Assembly: GCF_033118175.1 (NCBI RefSeq)
Contig: NC_083689.1
Coordinates: 23,852,501-23,916,500, forward strand
Direction: 5' to 3'
From: Dama dama
Taxonomy: Eukaryota > Chordata > Mammalia > Artiodactyla > Cervidae
Length of the DNA: 64,000 bases
Below, piece after piece: positions 53,471-64,000 of the stretch. Numbering within the stretch: position 1 is the first letter of the stretch; every line of letters starts with the position of its first letter. The position numbers and the translations under genes were made by a program. The notes under the pieces are model-generated. The model worked only from the letters and a program-made list of their open reading frames with translations, was not told the DNA's origin and did not search any database.

Positions 53471-54654
53471 TCCTTGTTAGTTTAATTCATACTCTGCACA
53501 TGCATCCAGACGTGCAGCGCGGCCAACGTAAACTGCTTGGCATCTGCCATTCGGTGCCTGAGTTCCCATCCCAGCTCTGGGAGCACCCGAGGCCACGTGG
53601 TCCTGGGGAGGTCGCTTCCCCTCCTGGGGCCTCGGTTCATCCAGGGTTGCTGAGGATAATCGTAATGATGACGCTGCTCACAATAGTCACTGATCCCGCG
53701 CCATTTGCCTGGCATGGAACCTGCAGCTTTGTATACACACTGCACTGAGCACCTGCTGGAGGCCAAGACCGTGGATGCTGTAAAAAGCCTAGGAGTGCCC
53801 CACCACCACCCCGCCTCAGCTTCCCATCCCCGACAGAAGCGCATGCAGGCAGGCCTCCTTGGCTTGGCTGAGCAGCCCCCCGAGTGGCCAGCTGGGCTGG
53901 GCAAGGCTGGACAGCAGCGAGGGGATTGTGCCCGGCTGGGCCCCACGCCCCGTGGCAACTCCCGGGCTGGGCAGCCAGCGGCCCCTTGGAGCCAGCCTGT
54001 CCTGCTTGAATGGGCGCGTGGCTGGGCACGGGTGGCCACTGTTGGGAAGGGCCCAGCCTGGGCAGCCAGCCTTTGGGCTCCAGGCCTCGGGCACAGACCC
54101 TCTTCCAGAACCGGCGCCCATACGGACTCAGCAGGCAGTGGTGCCCGACTGGCACTCAGGCGCCTACCCAAGGAGGTAGGGGTATTTCTCAAGTGCTGTC
54201 TGTGTGTTCCTGCTTTGGAACCAGGCAGCCGGGCCTGCGGGCCTCTCTCCGTGCCTCACTCCCCGCACCTGTGAAACAGGCACCGTGACAGCGTCTCCCT
54301 CAGAGCTGTAAGTACGTCGCCCACCAGAGTAGAGTTTCATTACTGTTGTTACTGTCTGGCTGTTTCTGCCTTCGGTGCCTTTACTTCCTATGGACTGAAA
54401 GCCATGGCGCTAGTTATGGCTGGCTCAGTCTGGTGCCTTTACCCTTTGCTCTTGACCTCAGGCCGGCCATATCATGTGTCTGAGCCTCACCTTCCTCATC
54501 TGTAAAATGAGGATATAACACAACCCACCTCCCAGGGTTTGTCAGGACTCCATGTCAGCTAATAACAATTGTAAAATGTTGGTGCCAAACTGACATTCAA
54601 TACATGGTAGGTTTGGGGGACCTAAATGAGAGTGTGTTTTTAATTTAAGTTTCT

Positions 54655-54812
54655 TGCCCTTTTTTTTCTTATGGAAAAAAAATTGGTTAAGGCCTTTCTT
54701 TCTTTCAACTGCACAGCATGCAGGGTCTTAGTTCCCTGACCATGGACCAAACCCACACTTCCTGTAGGGGAAGCATGGAGTCTTAACCACTGGACCACCA
54801 GGGAAGTCCTTT
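54655..54812 (-). repeat. CHR-type tRNA SINE
   Basis: Reverse-strand SINE with head gaccaccagggaagtcc. Confidence 0.8.
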
Positions 54813-54879
54813 TAATTTAGGTTTCTAATTGATCATTGCTAAAATTTAGAAATGGAATTGCTTTGGGGGTTTTAAGCTT

Positions 54880-55010
54880 GTTGGAGAAGGAAATGATAAT
54901 TCATTCTAGTATTCTTGCCTGAGAAATCCCAAGGACAGAGGAGCCTGGCAGGCTATAGTCCACGGGGTTGCAAAAGAGTCCAACATGACTTAGTGACTAA
55001 ACAACAACAA
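54880..55010 (+). repeat. Bov-A unit
   Basis: Single diverged A unit (tctagtattcttgcctgaga, then agtccaacatgacttagtga) inside L1-like A/T-rich DNA. Confidence 0.8.
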
Positions 55011-55479
55011 CAACATTTTGTATCCTGCAACCTTGCTGAACTCACATATTAGTTCTAAGGCTGCACCCCCTTTTTTTTATGGATTGCTTGGGATTACCTA
55101 TGTGGACAACTGTATCACTTGCAAGCAGAGCTAATTTTATTTCTTCCTTCCCAATCAGTAAGCCTCTGATTTTTTTTCTTGCCTTATTGCACTGGCTAGG
55201 CCTTCCAAAACCCTGTCGACTACAAGTGGTGGGGGCAGGTGTCCTCATCTTGCTTTTGATCTTAGAGGAAACCCATTCAGTCTCTCACCACTAAGAACAA
55301 TGTTAGCTGTGGGTTTCTGCAAATTCCTTTACTGGGTTGAAGAAGCTCACTCCCCCCACCCTCTTCCTCTCTGTTTCCTATACTCTGGGGAGTTCTTTTT
55401 AAATTTAAATAAGCATAGTTTCTAAATGATATGATGCTGTACTTGTATGACATCTTATTAAAAATTTTTTAAATTTGAT

Positions 55480-55830
55480 TTTTAGATTGTTTTGAAATAT
55501 ACATTACATATACTCTACCATTTAACTGTTTCTAAGTGTACAGGTTAGTGGCACTAAGTTGGTTCAGACTGTCTTGTGACCATTCCACCATCTATCTCCA
55601 GAACTTTCTTATCTTCTCAAACTGAAACTCCATTCCCATGAAACACTGACTCTCTGTCCCCTCCCCTAACCCCTGCCCCCCCCCCCCACCATCTACTTAT
55701 CTCTACAGATTTGACTTCTTCTGTGCCTGTGTTCTCTCACTGAGCATCATGTCCTCTGAGGTTCATCCACATTGTAGCAGGCGTCAGAACCTCCTTCCTT
55801 TCTATTATGCCATCTTATTTTTAATCATCC
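55480..55830 (-). repeat. L1 3' end
   Basis: Reverse-strand L1 3'UTR pieces (aaactgaaactccattccca; gaggttcatccacattgtag). Confidence 0.7.
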
Positions 55831-56754
55831 CTAAAAACCTCAAACTATTTCTCACCCACCTGCTGACCACTTGCCAGTCATTTGGTTTCTGGAAACTCCC
55901 AATCTTCTGCAGCTGTCCAGTGTGGGAGCCCCAAGAGACGTGTGACTTGAAATTTAAATTGGCTAAACTGAAATTAAATGCAATTTTCAGGACTTCAGCC
56001 GCGCCAGTTACCTTTCAATATTGGATAGACACACTTGGTCAGTGGTGACTGAATTGGCCAGCACTGAACACACCATCATCACAGACAGTTCTATCAGGCT
56101 AAGCTGCTCTGAATATTTCCATGAAAAATCAGAAAAAGGCAGAGCACAGATAATTCTCCCACCTCCTTTCTACTTAGAGACCCAGAGTGGATAATGGCTA
56201 AAGTCTGGCTAATGTCCAACATCCCAGTCCCCAAACGGGCAGCTTTCATTTGTTGAGCTTTTACTGTGTTATGAGCTTCATGGCACTATCTGACTAAATC
56301 TGCCCAGTTGATGAGGTTTGTAAACTGAGGCCCAGCTCAGAGAGTCTATATTTCAAAGTTGATGTCTATGCAAAGAAATTGCCTAGCACAGAGGGACTTG
56401 ACTGGGGCATTCCTGCTCCCCAAAACGATGTCTAGAGACATCTGTGGTTGTCATGACTGGGGAAGGAGCTCCTGGCATTGAGGGGTTGGGCCAGGGATGC
56501 TGGCCTGGGAGAATCCCACCGAGTGTTGCCCAGCCTCCAATGTCTGGACTGGGGAGGGAGTCCAGTCCAGATCCAGCCATTCTCAGTAGGAGCAAAAACT
56601 TGCTCTTGGGCTTTTATCTTTTTTTTTTTTTTTAAATAAAACACAGATATATAGACATAGATACAATATATAAATAGATATATAATATACCTGTACTATT
56701 AAAAATCTCATGAGGTTCACTGATTAGGGAAAAATCTGTCTAAAAAGGCTTTTT

Positions 56755-56952
56755 GTGTGTGTGCTTAGTCGCTTCAGTCTTGTCCAACTCTTTGCGACCC
56801 TGTGGACTGTTGCCCGCCAGGCTCCTCTGTCCACGGGATTCTCCAGGCAAGAATTCTCCAGGAGGGTTGCCATGCCCTCCTCCAGGGTATCTTCCCAAGC
56901 CAGGGATCAAACCCACAGGTTCTTTACCACTAGTGCCACCTGGGAAGCCAAA
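56755..56952 (-). repeat. Bov-tA SINE
   Basis: Reverse-strand Bov-A unit plus a shortened tRNA head ending gccacctgggaagcc. Confidence 0.85.
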
Positions 56953-58364
56953 AAAGACTGTTTAGGGGGAGGTAATAATGAAAGAAAAGTGTCTTGTACA
57001 ATTTTAAAGGGTTGTCAAAAGAGAAAGAATATGCAACAGAGACCAGAAGTGACCTACAAGGTCTAAAGCATTTACTTTATTCAAAGTCTGCCAACTTCTG
57101 CTGTGTGTGCTCGACATCTCTGAGCCTCCATCTCCTCATCCACAAACCAGAGCTGAACTGCACCACTGTTTACCTCTATCCTGTGAGCACTTGGCAAACT
57201 GACTGCCAAGCACCTCTGGGTGCCACCTGCCTGGGGGAATACAGCAACAAACAAGTTGAGCAGAATTCTCTGCCCTCATGGTACTGATGTCCTAATGGTG
57301 GCATGCCAGGCAATCAACAAGTAAGCAAGTTAACCAGGAGTGTGTAATCTCAGGCTGGGTCAGGTGCAAGGGAGGTCATTCAACCCAGAGATGACAGTGG
57401 CAGCCCCTGGTGGGTGAAGGACTGTGACTGGAGATCCTGGGAGGGTCATCCAGCCCACATGGTGTGAAACGGTACATTCCAGTAATTAATACTTAGTGAG
57501 TCACCCCTTTGGCTGTGTTGGGATGCATGTTTCACCTCCACTGACTCATCTAATCTTCGAAACTCTCCCAGGAGGGATGTGTGGTTATCACCCCCATTTT
57601 CCAGATGGGGAAACTGAGGCACAAAGTGAGGTGGCGACGTATGCAAACTCACACAACACCAGGTGGCAGCAATGGGACCCGGGATCAGCGCCCCAGACAC
57701 CCTGAGGCCTCACGTTTGGGTTCGGTGCTTTCGACTAGGAGGGATCCAGTGGGGTCCCTTGGAGGGGGCTCACTACCCCCTGACAGAACCCCTTCTTTGT
57801 CAGTAGTTTGGGGTGATTCCCCCATGTTTGAACCCTGTTGTCTGACCAGATAAAGCCCCTAGCTGGCGGTCCCCTGATGCTCAGCTTTTGCCAAAGTTCC
57901 TTCTCTTACTAATTGTGGTGTTGGGACAGCTGGGGGCAGTGGGGAACAGCCATTTCATTTATGCCAACAAGTCCCTCATGGGAGAAGAGCCCCCAGACCC
58001 TAATGTCCATGGGAGCAGATGCCCCAGACCCTGCTGCATGGGTCAAGGAAACTGCAGATCACCCTCACCTCACTGAGCAGAGAGCTAAGGTATAGAGTGA
58101 GAAGACAGGAGGGGATGATGCTAAAGAATAATAATAATAAAACAGTGGCAACGACCAAGCACAGACAGCCTACCAGAGGCCAGGCGTCAGGCTGTGCATT
58201 TGACAGTCCTGTCTAACACCCTGCAGCCATCCTTGACTGAGGCTGACAACCACACATTACCCAGAGAGGGTAAGTAAGTTACCCAAGGTCACACAGCAAG
58301 GAAAGCTGAGGGGCCAACCCGGATTTATCTGCTCCTCTCTTAAAGAATCTATCCGTAGAAAACC

Positions 58365-59190
58365 CTAATTTAAAAAGATACATGCACCTCAATGTTCACA
58401 GCAGCACTGCTTACAGCAGCCAGGACACGGAGACCACCGGAGTGTCCAGACAGATGAATGGATAGAGACAATGTGGGGTATACACACAATGCAATACTAT
58501 TTGGCCATAAAAAGAATGAAATAAATGCCATGTGCAGCAACATGCATGGACCTAGAGATGATCATACTAAGTGAAGTCAGACACGGAAAGACAAATATCA
58601 AATGATGTCACTTACATGCCGAATCCAATATAAAAGATGACATAAATGAACTTGATTTACAAAACAGAAGCAGATTTCAAAAATAAAATTATGGTTACCA
58701 AAGGAGAAACATGATGGGGAGGAATAAATTAGGAGTCTGGGATTAACATACACTGTAAGTGCATGTGTGCTAAGTCACCTCAGCCGTGTCTGACTCTTTG
58801 CGATCCCATCGACCACAGCCCGCCAGGCTCCTCTGTCTATGTGATTCTCCAGGAAAGTAACTGGAGTGGGTTGCCATGCCCTCCTCCAGGGGATCTTCCT
58901 GACCCAGGGATCAAACCAGCATCTCTTAGGTCTCCTGAATTGGCAGGTGAGTTCTTTACCACTAGCACCACCTGAAAAGCCTTAACTTATGCACGACTGT
59001 ATATAAGACAGATAAACAACAAGGACCTACTGAACAGCACAGGAAACTGTACTCAGCATTCTGTAATAACCTATAGGGGAAATGAATCTGAAAATAACAG
59101 ATACATGTAAATGCATAACTGAATTGCTTTGCTGTACCTTTGAAACTAATACAACACTGTAAGTCAACTATTCTCCAGTAAAATTTATTT
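58365..59190 (+). repeat. Younger artiodactyl L1 3' end, split by a SINE
   Basis: 58365-58755 and 58985-59190 read as one forward L1 tail (atgcacctcaatgttcacag through tggccataaaaagaatgaaa; then gcacaggaaactgtactcag, then tactccagtaaaattta-type end). Confidence 0.8.
58758..58983 (-). repeat. Bov-tA SINE nested in L1
   Basis: Reverse-strand Bov-tA exactly at the gap in the L1, so inserted later. Confidence 0.88.
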
Positions 59191-60124
59191 TTAGAAAGAG
59201 GGGCCAGGGGAAACATCCTTGAATGTCTCACTGAATTTTATATCATGCCAATTGCTGGCTTTAAGACATTTGCCTGTTGACAAGCTTTCTCCTGACCTGC
59301 TGCCGTCCCCGGAGTCCCCCACTGCCCATCCCCGAAGACGTGATTTTCTGCAGCCCCACTCAGATCAGGCATTCGATCTGGCACTTGGTGATGCTCAGAT
59401 TACATTCCTGACTGTGTGAGAAAAACGTGGACGCTCCAGAGAAGTACCACAGAACCAAAATGCACGTTCTCGACCACCGCGTAGGGGACCTGGAGAGCAG
59501 GGCACCTATAGATGTGACTTGGGTGTCCACAGACTCTACCTGACCCTGGGATTTGTAGTCAAAAAGCGTGAGCCTTGCTGTGGGCCTCTCAGGCAGCTGT
59601 GGGACTCCTCAGCTCCTCATGAAGAACAAGCTGTGGGTCCCAAACTTGTATGATTCTGGAGCATGTTTTAGAAGCTGGAGTCCTGGAGCCCTCCTGTGTT
59701 GGAGAACCAGCCCTGACACAAGTTGGCCTGTGACCTGGGATGAATCAGGCCTCTTCTCCCTCTGAGCCTCAGTTTTCCCCATCTATAAAGTGGGCTTTCT
59801 CTGTTGCTGCCTTACTTTATATGGGTGTGAGGATGAACTCAGAGGAGCCTCAGGAGGGGAGGGGTCCATCACAGTCTAAAGGATACTGTTTGTGTGACAG
59901 CATATTTCCAAGCTCAGAAGTTACATGAACTTTGTCCCTCCTCTGCCCACAGCCCTCCAGGGCTCTCACCTCCCTTGGGGTAAAAGCCCGGGTCCTCCTT
60001 GTGGCTCATAAGGCCCTGCACCACCTGCCCCATCCCCTCTCTCCCCTCCCTCCCCTTCTCCTTTTCTCCCCCTCGCTTACTCTGTTCCGGCCACACGGGC
60101 CTCCTAGCTGTTCCTCTAACATCG

Positions 60125-60245
60125 TCCTGCCCCAGGGCCTTTGTACCGGCTGTGTCCACTGCCTAGAACACTGTTCCCTCTGTATCTACGTGGCTCACAT
60201 TCTCTCCTGTCTCTGGAACCTTCCTGAAAGGTTTCTTCTCTGAGA
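60125..60245 (+). repeat. L2-like fragment
   Basis: ccccagggcctttgtaccgg, then gcctagaacactgttccct. The related piece near 62865 is the same family. Confidence 0.5.
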
Positions 60246-61169
60246 GACACTCAAAGCTCTCTAGCACCACTCCCAAAGCGCAGCTAACCACGCTCATGCT
60301 AGTATAAGCGAGACTGGCCCTGGACAGACAGCGGACGTGTTTCAAGCGACACCCTGACTTGGCCCGGCACCAGTTCTCTCAACTTCCCAGGTCCGCGGGG
60401 TGTTTGTCGGCAGCCGGAACGTCATCACCTCCCGTGGCCTTTCCTTCAAACAAACACATGATCACAGCAGCAACAGAAATGTAAACTGGATCCCATTGAC
60501 AGAGTGTACAAACTGTTCTTTCCTGTCCGTGGCCACGAGCCCAAATTTGGTCTGTCCCAGCCCGTGACAAAGGCGCCGCCATGGCCTTTGGTTCAGCCCT
60601 TCCTGCCCTGGAGCACCCCCCCACCCCCCAGCACCAGACAACTCTCGCTGTCCTGGTGGCTGAGGCTCCAGCAGTTCCTAACTGGGAGATCCAGACACTG
60701 CCCCGGCGTTCATCTCCCAGATGTTTACTGACCACCTATGCTTGCTGGGCACTGGGGAAGTGGCAAGGAGCCAAGGGAGGGAAGACAGACAGGAAGCGAG
60801 CCCACAGAAGGAGACCGAGATAATTTCGCTGGTTCTAAGTTCCACCGATGCAATAAAGCTGGGTCAGGGGACAGAGAATGGCTGGAGCGGGCGGAGGTGA
60901 CTTTTAACCAAAAAGTCAGGTGAAAACTCTCTATAAACACATAGGAAAGAGAAGGAGCCAGCTGTGTGGAGAGCTGAGGGCAGATGGCACGACAAGTGCA
61001 AAGGCCCTGGGGCAGGAACAAACATAGGATGTTTGAGGAACAGAGCATGTGGCCCAAACGCAGTACACAAAGCCAGGAGACCTCAGGCCACTCAGGGCAC
61101 CGCCCCCCACCCCATCCTGGGCCTTGTGGGATGCTTCGATTTTGGTCGCAAGGGTGATGACTGGATCTA

Positions 61170-61860
61170 TGCTACATTTTAAAATGTCTCTGGCTATGAG
61201 GATGTGGAGAAATTGGAACCCTTGTGCACTGCTGGTGGGAACCTAAGATGGTGCAGCCGTGGTAAATAGCTTGGCACAAGTCCCTCCAAAAGTTAAACAT
61301 AGAATCACCATGTGACCCATGCCTATGTCTATACCCCAAAGAACTGAAAACAGGGCTCAGGCAGATACTTGCCCACCCATGTTCACAGCAGCTAGACTCA
61401 GAGAAGTCAGAAGATGGAAACACACCAAGAGTCCATCAAAGCATAAGGGATAAACATATTGTGGTCCAGCCATGCAGTGGAATATTACTCAGCCTTAAAA
61501 AGGAAGGAGGTTCTGGCACCTGCTACAATGTGAATGGACCTTGACGATGTGATGCTTAGTGAGAGAAGCCAGACACAGAAGGACAAATACTGTCTGGTTC
61601 CACTCATAGGAAGTCCTCGAGGAGTCAGAGCCACATAGAGAGGAAGTAGATGGTGAGACCAAGGGAGGGGAAAGGAGTGAATGTTCAATGGGGACAGAGT
61701 TTCAGTTTCAGAAGATGAGAAAGTTCTAGAGATGATGGTGGGGATGGTTGCAGGACAGTGTGAATGAGATTAATGTCACTGAGCTACGCACTCATAAATG
61801 GTTAAGATAGTGAACTTTATATTATATATATTTTACCATAATAAAGCAAACACACATTAA
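61170..61860 (+). repeat. L1 3' end
   Basis: Forward old L1: gctggtgggaacctaagatg, catgttcacagcagctagac, gtgatgcttagtgagagaag and an A/T-rich end with ataaagcaaac. Confidence 0.8.
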
Positions 61861-62519
61861 ATCTGGCTGCTGAGTGATTTCTGCACTCTCAGAGGCTGGA
61901 AGTCCAGGGAGGAGGGGCGAACAATGATCCCAGCGGGCATAACAGCTTGGCCTAGGGTGACAGCCAGAGGTGGACAGGGTGGGTCACACTTAATTCATCT
62001 TTTGGCTGTAGAAAGGACAGGACTTGCTGAAACTATGATTATACCCATTTAAACCTGGCAGGATACGGAAGATCCTAGGGTTCCCGCGCAGGACCCATGG
62101 TGCATCCGCTGGGCTAGCCTCGGCTGCCACGGTGAGCTCGCCCGCGGGATTTCTCGTCCAATCTCAGCAGGCTTCCAAATGGAGCTGGCTCTGCCGGGCT
62201 GCCACGTCCGCCTCCCAGCACCGGCCAGCTAGAGAGAGAACCAAAGCCAGGCTCTGGAATTCCCAGCTACTGGGTGTCACCGGTCATTTTTAAACATCTC
62301 CGGCCGAGGTTCAACTTTGTCCTGGAAGGCCACGCCAGTCAGGCGACCCTGGCCTTCATCCTCCTCGTTCTTGCCATGGAAACTTCCCTGCCCCTTTTGC
62401 TCTCATGCCAATTCCAACCATCTTTCCAAGCCCGGATCTAACATCTCTTTTGGAACACCCTCCTTTCGTACTTTGTCCAACTTTTGTTGGAGTTCTCATC
62501 ACACTGGACTGAGCCTGGG

Positions 62520-62696
62520 TCTTTTTTTAATTTAAAAATTAAAAAAAAAAATTTATTTGGCTGCATTGGGTCTTAGCTGTGGCAGTCAAACTCTTAGTTG
62601 CAGCATGCAGGACCTAGTTCCCTGAGCAGGGCTTAAACCCAGGCTCCTAGCGTTGGGAGTGTGGCATCTTAGACACTGGACCACCAGGGAATTCCT
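62520..62696 (-). repeat. CHR-type tRNA SINE
   Basis: Reverse-strand SINE: T-rich tail, ggctgcattgggtcttagct, head gaccaccagggaattcc. Confidence 0.8.
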
Positions 62697-63319
62697 CTTT
62701 AAACGTATGAAAAGTCCCAAGTCCTTCTTCTGGCCCACAAGGTCCTTCATGACCTGCCCCATCTCCTCCCTGCTCTCCTCGCCTCTCTCTCCCCCTTGTT
62801 CACTCTGCTCTAGCCAAATGGGGTCCTTCCTATTTCTCCAACATGCCAGGCATGGTCCTGCCCCAGGGCCTTTGCACTGCCTGGAATGCCTTTCTTACAA
62901 ATGCTCAAGAGACCTTTATTCAGGTTTCTGTTCAAGTGGGGTTTCATGTCCACAGGACCTGGCCTTGATGCTCTGGAAGTCTGGGGTTCATACCCTCGTG
63001 TCCCTCCTAAGAAACGTGACCATGGATTCCCAGGTATGTCCCATCATCTTACAACCTGCTTTGTGTCCCGAGCCTCCACCCACCTCCCGCGAGTCTCTGT
63101 GCAAACCCAAGAATGAGGGGAAAGGCTGATTCTTTCACTCATGTATTGAGCACCTACAGCACACCAGGCTCTGTCCCAGAGTCCAGGGACACAGCAATGT
63201 AGCGAAGAAACACAAAGTTCTGGCCCATGAAGTCTGAGGGCAAGGTTTCCTCTGGGTCATCTCAAAGAGGGCCAGGTCAGTTATAGCAGAAGGCTTCAAG
63301 CTAAACTGAACCTGGACTT

Positions 63320-63530
63320 CCCTGCTGGCTCCCACCGGAAAGAATCCGTCTGCAATGCAGGGGACCTGTGTTTGACCCCTGGGTGGGGAAGATACCCTAG
63401 AGAAGGAAATGGCAACCCACTTCAGTATCCTTGTCCGGGAAATCCCCTGGACAGAGGAGACTGGTGGGCTACAGTCCATGGGGTTGCAGAGTCTGACAGA
63501 CTGAGTGATTAACAGACTGAAATTGGACTT
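63320..63530 (+). repeat. Bov-tA SINE
   Basis: tRNA head (ctccccaccggaaagaatcc-like) and Bov-A unit ending gagtctgacagactgagtga. Confidence 0.85.
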
Positions 63531-64000
63531 CCCTGGCAAAGTAGCAGGAGGAAGGCCCAGAACCGAAATTACTCTGGGCTTCAAGGAATTCCAGTACAAA
63601 TCCTGAGTTTCCCTGGGGACACCCCATCTTGCTCCTGCAGGCTCAGGACTGCAGACTCCGCTAGGCCAACAATCAGGAGAACTGGATATCAGTTTCACCA
63701 ATGCTGTGTGATCTCAGCAAAAGTACTTGCCCTCTCTGAGCCTCCACATCCTGATACAGAGGCTCTAAACCACCCCCTGGTGGCTCTCCTCCCAGGGATG
63801 TTTGGATTAAATCAAAGGGAAAAAAGGCAAGATGCTAGACATCCTCGGCCCTCAGGGGGAAATCTGGACAAGACGTCCGGGCAGAGAAGCAGAAGGCCAT
63901 GGGCCGGGGTGACCTCCCGGGCGCCGCACCGCGCCCCCCCCCCCCCCCCAGGCCTCCCCCGCCTTGTCCTTCCTGACCCGCCACGTTCCTCGAGTCTGGA

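Larger units (their letters stand above)
52068..64000 (-). other. NFIC: NFIC intron 2 (partial)
   Basis: More than 11.9 kb. The DNA-binding exon 2 (about 532 nt in the family) was not found on either strand, so it lies past the right edge. The intron holds MIR pieces (for example about 54400-54620), L1 ends, SINEs and pyrimidine tracts, with no supported gene. Confidence 0.7.

Noticed and set aside
53482..54192. A 236-codon open frame on - in NFIC intron 2
   Set aside because: The other strand is equally open, there are no splice or domain signals, and part is MIR-like DNA. It does not resemble the NFI DNA-binding exon.
63772..63785. Possible reverse CTCF site (CCACCAGGGGGTGG on -)
   Set aside because: The key GGC after the G-run is replaced by GTGG, so the match is weaker than the three listed sites.

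Overview
This is mammalian genomic DNA from a ruminant (cattle, sheep or goat type). Long introns with GT-AG junctions, CpG islands and isochore-like GC shifts mark it as vertebrate. Dozens of Bov-tA/Bov-A2 SINEs, a BovB-type 3' end and tRNA-Glu (CHR-type) SINEs mark it as ruminant. The gene order DOHH - SMIM44-like - SMIM24 - NFIC matches human 19p13.3, read here in the opposite orientation.

Layout. 1-9.4 kb: DOHH on the + strand, with a CpG-island promoter, an untranslated first exon I could not delimit, and four coding exons (303 aa). 13.8-14.4 kb: a two-exon gene for a 146-aa single-pass membrane protein, probably SMIM44. 15.9-18.5 kb: SMIM24, four coding exons, 134 aa, with a signal peptide, one membrane span and a PDZ-ligand tail. 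20.2-21.6 kb: a gene I could not name, with three open exons (103 aa). It has the same exon phases, the same membrane-span spacing and a related 3'UTR to SMIM24, so it looks like a tandem paralog. 24.8-64 kb: the 3' two thirds of NFIC on the - strand. Nine exons (numbered 3-11 here) encode the last 319 residues, followed by a 3'UTR of about 6.4 kb. The DNA-binding exon 2 lies beyond the right edge, inside or after a first intron of more than 11.9 kb.

Roles. DOHH completes hypusine synthesis on eIF5A. NFIC is a CCAAT/TTGGC-binding transcription factor; this window holds its linker and proline-rich activation region. The small membrane proteins belong to poorly studied families. There is no operon logic, and each gene has its own promoter. 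Three good CTCF-like motifs, two of them flanking the SMIM24 paralog, may separate regulatory domains.

Most interesting: the SMIM24 tandem paralog with its decayed exon and altered C-terminus, and a promoter-like CpG island inside NFIC around exon 6. No bacterial-type system, CRISPR array or structural RNA gene was seen. All exon boundaries were placed by eye from reading frame, splice consensus and remembered family sequences; no alignment was run.
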